A DNA stretch of 64,000 bases. Origin: Streptomyces sp. NBC_01276. Lineage in GTDB: Bacteria > Actinomycetota > Actinomycetes > Streptomycetales > Streptomycetaceae. The notes beneath the pieces are model-generated. The model was not told the DNA's origin. It searched no databases and worked only from the letters and a program-made list of their open reading frames with translations. The translations under genes and the position numbers were made by a program. The DNA is taken from positions 3,100,001 through 3,164,000 of the forward strand of contig NZ_CP108442.1 in NCBI RefSeq assembly GCF_041435355.1, read 5' to 3'. Positions 27,713-37,382 of this stretch are shown piece after piece (the stretch's first letter is position 1; every line of letters begins with the position of its first letter).

Positions 27713-29119
27713 TCAGGACGTGACGTCGCGCCACGCCGCCGGAAGGGCGGCCGCCACCTCCTGCGCCACCACCGGAGCCCCGTCGGCGGCCAGCCTCCCG
27801 GCCAGCCCGTGGAGGTACGCCGCCACCGACCCGGCGTCGACCCCCGGCAGCCCGCCCGCCAGCAGCGCCCCGGCCAGCCCCGACAGCACGTCCCCGCTCC
27901 CGGCGGTGGCCAGCCACGGGGTCCCGGTCGGGTTCACCCGGACCGGGCCCGGCCCGGCGGGGGCGACCAGCGTCGTCGCCCCCTTCAGCAGCACGGCCGC
28001 CCCGTACCGCCCCGCCAGCTCCCGTGCGGCGGCCAGCCGCCCGGCCTCCACCGACTCCCTCGGCACCCCCAGCAGCGCCGCCGCCTCCCCCGCGTGCGGG
28101 GTCAGCAGGGTCGCGGCCCGGCGCCCCCGCACCACGTCGGGGTCCAGTCCCCGCAGCCCGTCCGCGTCCACCAGCACCGGCACGTCCCGGTCGGCCAGCG
28201 CCCGCGCGACCTCCGCGCTCCGCCCGGCCCCGATCCCCGGTCCGACCACCCAGGCCTGCACCCGGCCCCGCCCGACCAGCACCTCCGGGTGGCGCGCGAG
28301 CACGGCGTCGGCCGCCGGCCCCACGTACCGCACCGCGCCCGCGCCGCCCCGCAGCGCCCCCTCGACGGCCAGCACCGCGGCGCCCGGGTACTGCTCGGAC
28401 CCGGCGACGACCCCGACCACGCCCCGCCGGTACTTGTCGCTCGACGCCGTCGGCACCGGCAGCAGCCCCGCCACGTCGGCGTGCTGGAGGGCTTCCAGCA
28501 CGGGCTCCACGGGCTCCGCGAGCTCCAGTCCGATGTCGACCAGCCGCACCGCGCCCACCCGCGAGGCCCCGGGGTCGATCAGCAGCCCCGGCTTGTACGC
28601 GCCGAAGGTCACCGTCACGTCGGCCGCCACGGCCGGGCCCGCCACCTCCCCGGTGTCCGCGTCGACCCCGCTCGGCAGGTCCACGGCGACCACGAGCGCG
28701 CCCGCCGGGATCCGCTGCGCCAGCGCGGCGGCGGCCGGCCGCAGCCCGCCCCGGCCGCCGATCCCGAGCAGCCCGTCCAGGACGAGGTCCGCCCGCTCCG
28801 GGACGGACCGCTCGACGCGGCCCCCGGCGGCCCGCAGCGCGGCGAGCCCGCCCGGGTGCATCCGCGCCGGATCCATCGGCACCGCCGTCACCCGGGCCCC
28901 GCGCCGCGCCAGCCGCGCACCCGCGTACAGGGCGTCGCCGCCGTTGTCCCCCGGGCCGGCCAGCACCACGACGCGGGAGCCGTACACCCGCCCCAACAGC
29001 CCCGCGCACACGGCGGCCAGCCCGGCCGCGGCCCGCGCCATCAGGGCGCCTTCCGGCAGCCGGGCCATCAGCTCGCGCTCGGCGGCCCGTACGGTCTCCA
29101 CGCTGTAAGCAGTACGCAT
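27713..29119 (-). CDS. nnr: Bifunctional NAD(P)H-hydrate epimerase / ADP-dependent dehydratase
   Basis: A 468-residue repair enzyme for damaged NAD(P)H. The N-terminal YjeF_N half (to about residue 215) has VVVLAGPGDNGGDALYAGARLARRG and the DLPSGVDADTG motif; it epimerises the R and S hydrates. The C-terminal ribokinase-like half (about 230-465) has WVVGPGIGAGRS, LLTPHAGEAAALLG and the catalytic-region AGSGDVLSGLAGALLA; it dehydrates the hydrate with ADP. It starts with ATG at 29119. It lies 96 bases after acpS, and 89 bases separate it from alr. Confidence 0.94.
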   Translation of the reverse strand: MRTAYSVETVRAAERELMARLPEGALMARAAAGLAAVCAGLLGRVYGSRVVVLAGPGDNGGDALYAGARLARRGARVTAVPMDPARMHPGGLAALRAAGGRVERSVPERADLVLDGLLGIGGRGGLRPAAAALAQRIPAGALVVAVDLPSGVDADTGEVAGPAVAADVTVTFGAYKPGLLIDPGASRVGAVRLVDIGLELAEPVEPVLEALQHADVAGLLPVPTASSDKYRRGVVGVVAGSEQYPGAAVLAVEGALRGGAGAVRYVGPAADAVLARHPEVLVGRGRVQAWVVGPGIGAGRSAEVARALADRDVPVLVDADGLRGLDPDVVRGRRAATLLTPHAGEAAALLGVPRESVEAGRLAAARELAGRYGAAVLLKGATTLVAPAGPGPVRVNPTGTPWLATAGSGDVLSGLAGALLAGGLPGVDAGSVAAYLHGLAGRLAADGAPVVAQEVAAALPAAWRDVTS

Positions 29120-29177
29120 GGCACCAGCGTGCCCGAAGGCCGGGCCCGGAGGCCGCAGGCCGGGGCCCCGGCCTGAG

Positions 29178-29213
29178 CCCGTACCCGGACCGGACCCCGT
29201 ACCCGGACCGGAC
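29178..29213. repeat. Two-copy 18-bp tandem repeat
   Basis: CCCGTACCCGGACCGGAC occurs twice head to tail in the acpS-nnr gap, ending 2 bases before the acpS stop codon. No function is evident. Confidence 0.8.
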
Positions 29214-29215
29214 CC

Positions 29216-29584
29216 CTACCTCTCCGCGATCACCACGGCGGACGCGACCCCGGCGTCATGGCTCAGCGAGATGTGCCAGGACGTCACACCGAGCGCCTTC
29301 GCCCGCGCCTCGACCGTCCCGGACACCCGCAGCCGGGGCTGCCCGGACTCCTCCACGTACACCTCGGCGTCGGTCCACAGCAGCCCGCCGGGCGCGCCGA
29401 GCGCCTTGGCCAGGGCCTCCTTGGCCGCGAACCGGGCGGCGAGCGAGGCGGTCCCGCGCCGCTCGCCGCCCGGCAGCGTCAGCTCGGAGTCGAGGAAGAG
29501 CCGCCGCGCCAGGTTCGGCGTCCGCTCCAGCGCGGCCCCGAACCGCTCGATCTCCGCAACGTCAATCCCCACACCGACGATCAC
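29216..29584 (-). CDS. acpS: Holo-acyl-carrier-protein synthase
   Basis: A 122-residue phosphopantetheinyl transferase of the AcpS type. It moves the 4'-phosphopantetheine arm from CoA to acyl carrier protein for fatty acid synthesis. The Mg-binding Asp is in [12 protein letters not shown] (residue 8), and the Glu is in [14 protein letters not shown] (near residue 56). It ends with the [19 protein letters not shown] block. It starts with GTG at 29584, 11 bases after the glmS stop, so it is probably co-transcribed with glmS and nnr. Confidence 0.95.
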   Translation of the reverse strand: MIVGVGIDVAEIERFGAALERTPNLARRLFLDSELTLPGGERRGTASLAARFAAKEALAKALGAPGGLLWTDAEVYVEESGQPRLRVSGTVEARAKALGVTSWHISLSHDAGVASAVVIAER

Positions 29585-29595
29585 AACAACCCCAA

Positions 29596-31446
29596 CTACT
29601 CCACGGTCACGGACTTGGCGAGGTTACGCGGCTGGTCCACCTCGTTGCCCCGCGCCGTCGCCAGCTCGCACGCGAACACCTGCAGCGGCACCGTCGCCAC
29701 CAGCGGCTGGAGCAGCGTCGGGGTCGCCGGGATGCGGATCAGGTGGTCGGCGTACGGGACCACCGCCTCGTCGCCCTCCTCCGCGATCACGATGGTCCGC
29801 GCCCCGCGCGCCCGGATCTCCTGGATGTTCGAGACGATCTTGTCGTGCAGGACCGAGCGCCCGCGCGGGGACGGTACGACCACCACCACCGGGAGGTCCT
29901 CCTCGATCAGCGCGATCGGACCGTGCTTGAGCTCGCCCGCCGCGAAGCCCTCGGCGTGCATGTACGCCAGCTCCTTGAGCTTGAGCGCGCCCTCCAGCGC
30001 CACCGGGTACCCGACGTGCCGCCCGAGGAACAGCACGGTGTCCTTGTCGGCCAGCGAGCGCGCGAGGCGCCGTACCGGCTCCATCGTCTCCAGCACGGTG
30101 TCGACCGCGCCGGCGATGTCCGACAGCTCCCGGATCACGGCCTCGATCTCGTCGCCCCACTTGGTGCCCCGCACCTGCCCGAGGTACAGCGCGACCAGGT
30201 AGCAGGCGACCAGCTGCGTCAGGAACGCCTTGGTGGAGGCGACGGCCACCTCGGGACCGGCGTGCGTGTACAGCACGGCGTCCGACTCGCGCGGGATCGT
30301 CGATCCGTTGGTGTTGCAGACGGCCAGCACCCTGGCCCCCTGCTCGCGGGCGTGGCGCAGCGCCATCAGGGTGTCCATGGTCTCGCCGGACTGCGAGATC
30401 GCGATCACCAGCGTCCGCCGGTCGAGGATCGGGTCGCGGTAGCGGAACTCGCTGGCAAGCTCCGTCTCGCAGGGGATGCGGGTCCAGTGCTCGATGGCCA
30501 GCTTCGCGATCATGCCCGCGTGGTACGCCGTACCGCACGCCACGATCACGACCTTGTCGACCTCGCGGAGCACCGCGGCGGGGATGCGCACCTCGTCCAG
30601 GGTCAGCAGGCCGCTCGCGTCGATCCGGCCGAGGAGGGTGTCGGCGACGGCCTTGGGCTGCTCGGCGATCTCCTTGAGCATGAAGTAGTCGTAGCCCCCC
30701 TTCTCGGCCGCCGACGCGTCCCAGTCCACGTGGTACGCGCGCACGTCCGCGGGCGCCCCGTGGAAGTCCGTCACCGTGACCTCGTCGCGGCGCAGTTCGA
30801 CGACCTGGTCCTGTCCCAGTTCGATCGCGGATCGGGTGTGGGCGATGAAGGCCGCCACGTCCGAGGCGAGGAAGTTCTCGCCCTCCCCCACGCCGACCAC
30901 CAGGGGGGAGTTGCGGCGGGCGCCGACCACCACGTCCGGCTCGTCGGCGTGCACCGCGACGAGGGTGAAGGCGCCCTCCAGGCGCCGGCACACCTGCCGC
31001 ATCGCCTCGGCCAGGCCGCCCCCGGTGGCCGAGAACCGCTCGGCGAGCAGGTGCGCGACCACCTCGGTGTCCGTATCGGACTCCAGCCGGTGCCCGCGCT
31101 CGGCCAGTTCGGCGCGCAGCGCGGCGAAGTTCTCGATGATGCCGTTGTGCACGACGGCCACCCGGCCGGAGTTGTCCAGGTGGGGATGGGCGTTGACGTC
31201 GGTGGGCCCGCCGTGGGTCGCCCACCGGGTGTGCCCGAGTCCGGTGGAACCGGCCGGCAGCGGGTGCCCGACGAGCTCCTTCTCCAGGTTGACCAGTTTC
31301 CCGGCCTTCTTGACGTTGGCGAGTTCGCCGTCGGCGAGGACCGCGATGCCGGCCGAGTCGTAGCCGCGGTACTCCAGCCGCTTCAGTCCGGCGATGACCA
31401 CATCGAGCGCAGACTGCGCTCCCACGTAACCCACAATTCCGCACAT
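29596..31446 (-). CDS. glmS: Glutamine--fructose-6-phosphate aminotransferase (isomerizing)
   Basis: A 616-residue enzyme making glucosamine-6-phosphate, the first step to UDP-GlcNAc. The N-terminal glutaminase has the nucleophile Cys2 in [10 protein letters not shown], then [11 protein letters not shown] and [10 protein letters not shown]. Two SIS domains follow ([45 protein letters not shown]), and it ends with [11 protein letters not shown]. The ATG at 31446 is fixed by Cys2. I saw no glmS ribozyme-like structure in the short upstream gap. glmM, encoded nearby, acts next in the pathway. Confidence 0.97.
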   Translation of the reverse strand: MCGIVGYVGAQSALDVVIAGLKRLEYRGYDSAGIAVLADGELANVKKAGKLVNLEKELVGHPLPAGSTGLGHTRWATHGGPTDVNAHPHLDNSGRVAVVHNGIIENFAALRAELAERGHRLESDTDTEVVAHLLAERFSATGGGLAEAMRQVCRRLEGAFTLVAVHADEPDVVVGARRNSPLVVGVGEGENFLASDVAAFIAHTRSAIELGQDQVVELRRDEVTVTDFHGAPADVRAYHVDWDASAAEKGGYDYFMLKEIAEQPKAVADTLLGRIDASGLLTLDEVRIPAAVLREVDKVVIVACGTAYHAGMIAKLAIEHWTRIPCETELASEFRYRDPILDRRTLVIAISQSGETMDTLMALRHAREQGARVLAVCNTNGSTIPRESDAVLYTHAGPEVAVASTKAFLTQLVACYLVALYLGQVRGTKWGDEIEAVIRELSDIAGAVDTVLETMEPVRRLARSLADKDTVLFLGRHVGYPVALEGALKLKELAYMHAEGFAAGELKHGPIALIEEDLPVVVVVPSPRGRSVLHDKIVSNIQEIRARGARTIVIAEEGDEAVVPYADHLIRIPATPTLLQPLVATVPLQVFACELATARGNEVDQPRNLAKSVTVE

Positions 31447-31500
31447 AGGCCGCAGCGTACGCGCTGGTCGGCCGTCTGCCCCGTACCCGAACAAGACGAA

Positions 31501-31530
31501 AACCCGCCCGGCGAATCGCCGGGCGGGGTT
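31501..31530. terminator. Terminator after the lipoprotein gene
   Basis: An AACCCGCCCGGCGA arm pairs with its near-complement ending GGGGTT, around a short loop. It lies just past the stop of the lipoprotein gene, read on the minus strand, and separates it from glmS. Confidence 0.85.
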
Positions 31531-31549
31531 GACGTGCGGGCGCGTGGGG

Positions 31550-32332
31550 TCAGCCGAGCTTCTTGACCTGAGCGTCGATCAGGGCCGTCGGGGAGTCGGC
31601 CTTGCCCAGGAGGCTGATCGAGCTGAAGGAGGCCACCGTGCCGCCCTTGCGCGCCATGACGAGGAGCAGGGTGCCCTTGTCGCCGCCCTCCATGTCGATG
31701 GTGAGGGCCAGGCTGACGGCCTCGTCGCCGGCGGTGACGGCCGGGCCCGCGGCCACGCCCTCGTACTTGGTGGTGTCGCCCTCCGAGGTGGAGGAGAACC
31801 CGCCCGCGCAGATCTGCCCGGCGGTCTTGAAGGCCGCGAGGGTCTCCGCCGCGCCCTGGCCCTCGTAGGAGGACAGGCCGGTCAGGGTCGCCGTGGTGCC
31901 GAGGGCGTTCTTGACCGCTTCCAGCTTCTCCTCGGGCGAGGCGCCGGCCGCCGGGTCCTTCGGCTTGGCTCCCAGCGCGGTACGGGCGACACCGGAAGGC
32001 TTGCCGACCTTCTGGAGGGCCTGGGTCTGCACCAGGACCTTGCAGGCGGGCTTGTCGGTGGTGACCTGGGTCTCGTCGACCTTGGACAGCTTGGCGGCGG
32101 CCTGGGCGTTGATCACGTAGTCCGGGACGTCCGCCTGCGTGACCAGCAGACCGGCCAGCTCCGCGTCCGTCTTGCCCTTCGCGGCGGGAGCGGCCGACGG
32201 CGCGGACGGCCGCGGGTCGGGCTTGGCGTCGCCCCCGGTGTCGGCCTTGTCGGAGCCACAGGCGGTGGCGAGCAGGGCCAGGGACACCGCGGAGGCGGTC
32301 AGGACGGTACGACGGACAAGGGTGCTGCGCAC
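31550..32332 (-). CDS. Secreted lipoprotein of unknown function
   Basis: A 260-residue protein with a signal peptide (RSTLVRRTVLTASAVSLALLATAC) ending in the lipobox LLATAC, so Cys24 is lipidated. A Pro/Ala linker follows. The mature domain (TDAELAGLLVTQADVPDYVINA, then DKPACKVLVQTQALQKVG) has a second cysteine pair likely to be disulfide-bonded, and it ends ALIDAQVKKLG. It resembles the broad group of actinobacterial soluble lipoproteins of unknown role. GTG at 32332 with GGGGGA 6 bases upstream. It is divergent from coaA. Confidence 0.82.
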   Translation of the reverse strand: MRSTLVRRTVLTASAVSLALLATACGSDKADTGGDAKPDPRPSAPSAAPAAKGKTDAELAGLLVTQADVPDYVINAQAAAKLSKVDETQVTTDKPACKVLVQTQALQKVGKPSGVARTALGAKPKDPAAGASPEEKLEAVKNALGTTATLTGLSSYEGQGAAETLAAFKTAGQICAGGFSSTSEGDTTKYEGVAAGPAVTAGDEAVSLALTIDMEGGDKGTLLLVMARKGGTVASFSSISLLGKADSPTALIDAQVKKLG

Positions 32333-32585
32333 GAAGGATCCCCCAGGGAAAAAGACACCGCACGCACACGGAACGGCGTAGCGGTAGCGATCAATGTACG
32401 ACCCCTCCGAACGTCCGGCCGGAGTTCCCGCCGCCGGAGGCCAATCGTGATCGGCATGAGACGGGACGGGGTTCCGATCGATACCCACACCCGTACAACC
32501 CCACCACCTGCGCCTTCGACGGGACCGTCGGCCACGTGACCGAACCCACCACCCACGACCGGCCCCGAGCCCCGACAATGGCCCT

Positions 32586-33650
32586 GTGATCACTTCGCCG
32601 CCACGAAGCACGCCGGACAGCGCAACGGAGCGCTCCCTCGGATCGGAGCACCCCACGCACCCCGAGCCCGCCGCGCACCCCACGCGCCGCCGGGGCCACG
32701 AGGCCTCCCCCTACGTCGACCTCACCCGCGCGGAGTGGAGCGCCCTGCGGGAGCGCACGCCGCTGCCCCTGACGGCGGAGGAGGTCGAGCGGCTGCGCGG
32801 TCTCGGCGACGTCATCGACCTCGACGAGGTGCGCGACGTCTACCTCCCGCTCTCCCGCCTGCTCAACCTCTACGTCGGCGCCACCAGCAACCTGCGCGGC
32901 ACGCTGAACACCTTCCTCGGCGACGCCGGCAACGGGCACGGCGCCCAGCAGGGCACCCCCTTCGTCATAGGTGTCGCCGGCTCGGTCGCGGTGGGCAAGT
33001 CGACGGTGGCCCGCCTGCTCCAGGCCCTCCTCGCGCGCTGGCCCGAGCACCCCCGCGTCGAGCTGGTCACCACGGACGGGTTCCTGTACCCGATGAAGGA
33101 GCTCCAGCGGCGCGGCCTGACCGCCCGCAAGGGCTTCCCGGAGTCCTACGACCGCCGGGCGCTGACCCGTTTCGTCGCCGACATCAAGGCGGGCAAGGAC
33201 GAGGTCACGGCCCCGGTCTACTCGCACCTGATCTACGACATCGTCCCGGACGAGCGGCTCGTCGTGCGCCGCCCCGACATCCTGATCGTCGAGGGGCTGA
33301 ACGTCCTCCAGCCGGCCCTGCCCGGCAAGGACGGCCGCACCCGCGTCGGCCTGGCCGACTACTTCGACTTCAGCGTGTACGTGGACGCGCGGCCCGAGGA
33401 CATCGAGCGCTGGTACCTCAACCGCTTCCGGAAGCTGCGCGAGACGGCGTTCCAGAACCCCTTCTCCTACTTCCGCAAGTACACCCAGGTCTCCGAGGAG
33501 GAGGCCCTGGAGTACGCCCAGACGATGTGGCGGACCATCAACAAGCCCAACCTGCTGGAGAACGTGGCGCCCACCCGCGGGCGCGCCACCCTCGTCGTGC
33601 GCAAGGGCCCCGACCACAAGGTCCAGAAGCTGAGCCTGCGCAAACTCTGA
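32586..33650 (+). CDS. coaA: Type I pantothenate kinase
   Basis: A 354-residue kinase that phosphorylates pantothenate, the first step in coenzyme A synthesis. The first 40 residues are a low-complexity extension. The P-loop [12 protein letters not shown] lies at about residues 129-140. The family marks [28 protein letters not shown] and [26 protein letters not shown] follow, then the pantothenate-site [21 protein letters not shown]. Its product feeds the CoA used by the nearby acpS. GTG start at 32586; an internal start closer to [11 protein letters not shown] is possible. Confidence 0.95.
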   Translation: MITSPPRSTPDSATERSLGSEHPTHPEPAAHPTRRRGHEASPYVDLTRAEWSALRERTPLPLTAEEVERLRGLGDVIDLDEVRDVYLPLSRLLNLYVGATSNLRGTLNTFLGDAGNGHGAQQGTPFVIGVAGSVAVGKSTVARLLQALLARWPEHPRVELVTTDGFLYPMKELQRRGLTARKGFPESYDRRALTRFVADIKAGKDEVTAPVYSHLIYDIVPDERLVVRRPDILIVEGLNVLQPALPGKDGRTRVGLADYFDFSVYVDARPEDIERWYLNRFRKLRETAFQNPFSYFRKYTQVSEEEALEYAQTMWRTINKPNLLENVAPTRGRATLVVRKGPDHKVQKLSLRKL

Positions 33651-33678
33651 GCCGGCCCCGGACGGTTAGGGTGCGGGC

Positions 33679-34644
33679 ATGCTGCATCTGAGGATGATCA
33701 CCCCGCACGCCCTGACGGAGCAGGTCGTGGAGCTGATCGACCGGACGGTCGGCACCACGCACCTGGTCGTGCTGACCGGCGCCGCCCGCGACCCCGCGGG
33801 CGACGTGGTGATGTGCGACGTGGCCCGCGAGGCGGCCGACGAGCTGCTGCAGGAGATGCGCGCGCTCCGCCTCGACGAATCGGGGTCGATCGCCGTCGAG
33901 CACATCGACCTGTCGATCTCGCGACGCGCCGATATGGCGGAGGAGGAGGCTCCGGGCGAGGCCGCGGACGCGGTGATCTGGGAACAGCTCGCCGAGTCCA
34001 CCCACGAGGAGTCCACCCTCACGATCACCTACAGCGTGTTCATGATCGTTGCCACGATGATCGCGGCCTGCGGCGTGGTCCTGGACAACGCGGTCCTGAT
34101 CGTCGGCGCGATGGCCGTCGGTCCGGAGTTCGGCCCGCTCGCCGGGATCTGTACGGGCCTGGTGCAGCGCGCCCCGAGGCTGACCGCGCGCTCCGCGGTC
34201 GCCCTGTCGGTCGGCTTCGCCGCCGCGATCGTGGGGACGACCGTGTTCAGCCTGGCGATGGACGCGCTCGGGCTCTTCCACGAGAGCATGCTGGACGACC
34301 CCCGGCCCAACACCAGTTTCATCTGGCAGCCCGACCCGTTCTCCTTCGTCGTGGCCCTGCTCGCCGGCGTGGTCGGCATGCTCTCGCTGACCTCGGCGAA
34401 GTCCGGCGCCCTGGTCGGCGTGGCCATCTCGGTCACCACCGTCCCCGCCGCCGCCAACGCCGCCGTGGCCCTGTCCTACGGGGACCTCGGCCAGATGTGG
34501 GGCTCGGCCATACAGCTGTCGCTGAACCTGCTGGGCATCGTCCTGTCCGGGAGCCTGACCCTCATCGCCTGGAAACTGCTGTGGCGCACCCAGCAGGGCC
34601 GGATGATCCGCCCGCCGGGTGCGCCACGGCGCACCTCGAAGTAG
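33679..34644 (+). CDS. DUF389 membrane protein
   Basis: A 321-residue protein. A soluble N-terminal domain (residues 1-110, LRMITPHALTEQVVELIDRTVGTTHLVV) is followed by about six membrane helices with the family block VLIVGAMAVGPEFGPLAGICTGLVQRA near 138-160, then SAKSGALVGVAISVTTVPAAANAAVALSYG. DUF389 proteins have no established function. It lies 28 bases after coaA and may be co-transcribed. It converges on glmM, whose stop is 6 bases past this one. Confidence 0.9.
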   Translation: MLHLRMITPHALTEQVVELIDRTVGTTHLVVLTGAARDPAGDVVMCDVAREAADELLQEMRALRLDESGSIAVEHIDLSISRRADMAEEEAPGEAADAVIWEQLAESTHEESTLTITYSVFMIVATMIAACGVVLDNAVLIVGAMAVGPEFGPLAGICTGLVQRAPRLTARSAVALSVGFAAAIVGTTVFSLAMDALGLFHESMLDDPRPNTSFIWQPDPFSFVVALLAGVVGMLSLTSAKSGALVGVAISVTTVPAAANAAVALSYGDLGQMWGSAIQLSLNLLGIVLSGSLTLIAWKLLWRTQQGRMIRPPGAPRRTSK

Positions 34645-34650
34645 CCGGGG

Positions 34651-36009
34651 CTAGCCGAGCGCCGACTTCACCGCGTCCGCCAGCCGCCCGGCGACCGCGC
34701 GGGCCTGCTCGATGTCGGCGGCCTCCACCATCACCCGCACGAGGGGCTCGGTGCCGGAGGGGCGCAGCAGCACCCGGCCGGTGGTGCCCAGCTCGCGCTC
34801 GGCGTCGGCGACGGCCGCGGCCAGCTCGCCGGAGGTCGCGACCCGGGACTTGTCCACGTCCGGGACGTTGATCAGGATCTGCGGCAGCCGCGTCATGACC
34901 CCGGCCAGATCGGCCAGCCCCCGCCCGGTGGCGGCGACGCGCGCCGCCAGCATCAGGCCGGTCAGCGTGCCGTCGCCGGTGGTCGCGTGGTCGAGGATGA
35001 TCACGTGGCCGGACTGCTCGCCGCCCAGCGCGTAGCCGTGCTCCTTCATCGACTCCAGCACGTAGCGGTCACCGACCCCGGTCTGCACGACCTGGATGCC
35101 CTCGGCCTCCATCGCCAGCTTGAAGCCCAGGTTGGACATGACGGTGCCGACCACGGTGTTCTCGCGCAGCTGGCCCGCCTCGCGCATGGCCAGGGCCAGC
35201 ACGGCGAGGATCTGGTCGCCGTCGACCTCGGCGCCGGTGTGGTCCACGGCCAGGCAGCGGTCGGCGTCGCCGTCGTGCGCGATGCCGAGGTCGGCGCCGT
35301 GCTCGACGACGGCCGCCTTGAGCAGTCCAAGGTGGGTGGAGCCGCAGCCGTCGTTGATGTTGAGGCCGTCGGGCTCGGCGCCGATCGTGACGATCTCCGC
35401 GCCCGCGCGGGTGAAGGCCTCGGGCGAGACGTAGGCGGCCGCGCCGTGGGCCTCGTCGAGGACGACCTTCAGGCCGTCGAGCCGGTTCGGCAGGACCCCG
35501 ATGAGGTGGGCGACGTACTTGTCGAAGCCCTCGGTGTAGTCCGAGACGCGGCCGACGCCGTCACCGGTGGGGCGGTCCCAGGGAGCGCCCGTGCGGTGCT
35601 CCTCGTAGACCGACTCGATCCGGTCCTCCAGGTCGTCGGCGAGCTTGTGGCCGCCGCGCGCGAAGAACTTGATGCCGTTGTCGGGCATGGCGTTGTGGCT
35701 GGCGGAGAGCATCACGCCGAGGTCGGCGCCCAGCGCACCGGTGAGATACGCCACCGCCGGGGTGGGCAGCACACCGACGCGCAGGACGTCCACGCCGGCG
35801 CTGGCGAGGCCCGCGACCACCGCGGCCTCCAGGAACTCGCCCGACGCGCGGGGATCGCGGCCGACGACCGCCGTGGCCCGGTGGCCCGCGAAGGTGCCCG
35901 CCTCGGCCAGTACGTGTGCGGCCGCCACGGAGAGGCCGAGCGCGAGCTCGGCCGTCAGATCCGCATTGGCGACGCCTCGTACACCGTCCGTCCCGAAGAG
36001 TCGTCCCAC
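34651..36009 (-). CDS. glmM: Phosphoglucosamine mutase
   Basis: A 452-residue phosphohexomutase that turns glucosamine-6-phosphate into glucosamine-1-phosphate for UDP-GlcNAc. It starts [12 protein letters not shown] and has the phospho-serine S104 in [20 protein letters not shown]. The Mg-binding loop is [13 protein letters not shown], the sugar-binding loop is [11 protein letters not shown], and the phosphate-binding loop is [15 protein letters not shown]. It starts with GTG at 36009, with GGGAGGA 5 bases upstream. It follows the rplM-rpsI operon on the same strand, behind a strong hairpin. Confidence 0.97.
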   Translation of the reverse strand: MGRLFGTDGVRGVANADLTAELALGLSVAAAHVLAEAGTFAGHRATAVVGRDPRASGEFLEAAVVAGLASAGVDVLRVGVLPTPAVAYLTGALGADLGVMLSASHNAMPDNGIKFFARGGHKLADDLEDRIESVYEEHRTGAPWDRPTGDGVGRVSDYTEGFDKYVAHLIGVLPNRLDGLKVVLDEAHGAAAYVSPEAFTRAGAEIVTIGAEPDGLNINDGCGSTHLGLLKAAVVEHGADLGIAHDGDADRCLAVDHTGAEVDGDQILAVLALAMREAGQLRENTVVGTVMSNLGFKLAMEAEGIQVVQTGVGDRYVLESMKEHGYALGGEQSGHVIILDHATTGDGTLTGLMLAARVAATGRGLADLAGVMTRLPQILINVPDVDKSRVATSGELAAAVADAERELGTTGRVLLRPSGTEPLVRVMVEAADIEQARAVAGRLADAVKSALG

Positions 36010-36081
36010 AGTTGTCCTCCCGAGTTCACGCTTCGCTTTGTGACCGCTTGTGACAGGTATTGCCGCTTGTGGCGGTAAACG

Positions 36082-36121
36082 AACCGCCCCGACAGCACGG
36101 AGAGTGCTGCCGGGGCGGTTT
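36082..36121 (-). terminator. Terminator after rpsI
   Basis: AACCGCCCCG and CAGCAC arms pair with GTGCTG and CGGGGCGGTT around a 5-base loop. On the minus strand it is followed by a short T-rich stretch. It separates rplM-rpsI from glmM. Confidence 0.9.
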
Positions 36122-36144
36122 CGTTGCAGAACAGCAGGCGCAGA

Positions 36145-36660
36145 TTAACGCTTGCTGTACTGCGGAGCCTTACGGGCCTTCTTGAGACCGGCCTTCTTGC
36201 GCTCGACCGCACGGTCGTCGCGGGAAAGGAAGCCGGCCTTCTTCAGCGCCGGGCGGTTGTTGTCCACGTCCGCCTCGTTCAGCGCACGGGCAACGCCGAG
36301 GCGCAGGGCACCGGCCTGACCGGAGACGCCGCCACCCGCGATGCGGGCGATGACGTCGTAACGGCCGTCGAGCTCCAGGAGCTTGAAGGGCTCGTTGACT
36401 TCCTGCTGGTGCACCTTGTTGGGGAAGTAGTCCTCAAGGGTGCGACCGTTGATCTTCCACTTGCCGGTGCCCGGAACGATCCGGACGCGGGCGATGGCGT
36501 TCTTGCGACGGCCCAGGCCGGCGGCCGGCTGGGGGTCGCCGAAGCGACCGGCAAGCGACTCGGAGGTGTAGTCGCCCTCGACGACGACCTCGGACTCGGT
36601 GGTGTACTCCTCGACGCCCTCGAACTCTTCGACGGGGGTCTCGGCGGTGGTCTCGGCCAC
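36145..36660 (-). CDS. rpsI: 30S ribosomal protein S9
   Basis: A 171-residue S9. The family core starts at about residue 46 ([24 protein letters not shown]), has [19 protein letters not shown], and ends in the basic tail [12 protein letters not shown] whose terminal Lys-Arg reaches the P-site tRNA. The first 45 residues are an acidic Glu/Val/Thr-rich extension usual in actinobacteria. GTG start at 36660. It is co-transcribed with rplM, 42 bases upstream. Confidence 0.97.
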   Translation of the reverse strand: MAETTAETPVEEFEGVEEYTTESEVVVEGDYTSESLAGRFGDPQPAAGLGRRKNAIARVRIVPGTGKWKINGRTLEDYFPNKVHQQEVNEPFKLLELDGRYDVIARIAGGGVSGQAGALRLGVARALNEADVDNNRPALKKAGFLSRDDRAVERKKAGLKKARKAPQYSKR

Positions 36661-36702
36661 GATGCTCCTCAGAATTTTCTACGTCTTAGGGGGTGGCCGG
36701 AA

Positions 36703-37146
36703 CTACTGCGCGACCTGGGTGATCTCGAACGGCACCGGCTGCTGGGCAGCGTGGGGGTGCTGGTCGCCCGAGTAGACCTTCAGCTTCGAGAGCATCTGAC
36801 GGCCCAGGGTGTTCTTGGGGAGCATGCCCTTGATGGCCTTCTCGACGGCCTTCTCCGGGTTGTTCGCCAGGAGGTCGTCGTAGCGGACCGAACGCAGACC
36901 ACCCGGGAAGCCGGAGTGGCGGTACGCCATCTTCTGGGTCGCCTTGTTGCCGGACAGGTGAACCTTGTCGGCGTTGACGATGATGACGAAGTCGCCCATG
37001 TCCATGTGGGGGGCGTAGGTCGGCTTGTGCTTACCCCGCAGGAGGGCAGCGGCCTGGGTCGCCAGACGGCCGAGGACAACGTCCTGGGCGTCGATGACGA
37101 GCCACTGGCGCGAGATGTCGCCGGGCTTGGGGCTGAACGTACGCAC
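36703..37146 (-). CDS. rplM: 50S ribosomal protein L13
   Basis: A 147-residue L13, an early-assembly 23S rRNA binder. It shows [40 protein letters not shown] and then the [42 protein letters not shown] block. GTG start at 37146. First gene of the rplM-rpsI operon. Confidence 0.97.
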   Translation of the reverse strand: MRTFSPKPGDISRQWLVIDAQDVVLGRLATQAAALLRGKHKPTYAPHMDMGDFVIIVNADKVHLSGNKATQKMAYRHSGFPGGLRSVRYDDLLANNPEKAVEKAIKGMLPKNTLGRQMLSKLKVYSGDQHPHAAQQPVPFEITQVAQ

Positions 37147-37382
37147 GCGTATGCCTTCGCTTCTTCAGTGGTGGGTCATCCCATAGGGCACGAGCCCCGC
37201 GGGAAGGGTCCTGACAGGGTCACCACGGACGATCACGACAGCCGCTTGTCCACATCGGGGACGCAACCCGTGTGAACCGCTGGTCATCGGCCCGGTGGAC
37301 CGGCGTAAGGCCCTTTCACGTGAGAATGAGAAAGCCAATACGCATAACAAACCAGCAGAGTACCCAAGAAGACCCGTACGGG
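37147..37382 (-). promoter_or_regulatory. Upstream region of rplM
   Basis: A 236-base gap before the rplM-rpsI operon. The part at 37310-37370 is clearly richer in A/T than its surroundings and most likely holds the promoter. I could not choose a single -35/-10 pair with confidence, and it shows no copy of the leader motif shared by rpsJ and rpsL. Confidence 0.5.

Noticed and set aside
29178..29213. Possible CRISPR-like or regulatory repeat before the acpS stop
   Set aside because: Only two adjacent 18-bp copies with no spacers; kept as a simple tandem repeat.
31447..31549. A glmS ribozyme or riboswitch upstream of glmS
   Set aside because: The gap is too short and holds only the terminator of the preceding gene; no ribozyme core was seen.
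33945..34020. A possible second start or frameshift in the DUF389 gene
   Set aside because: The frame is continuous from 33679 and the soluble N-terminal domain belongs to the family.
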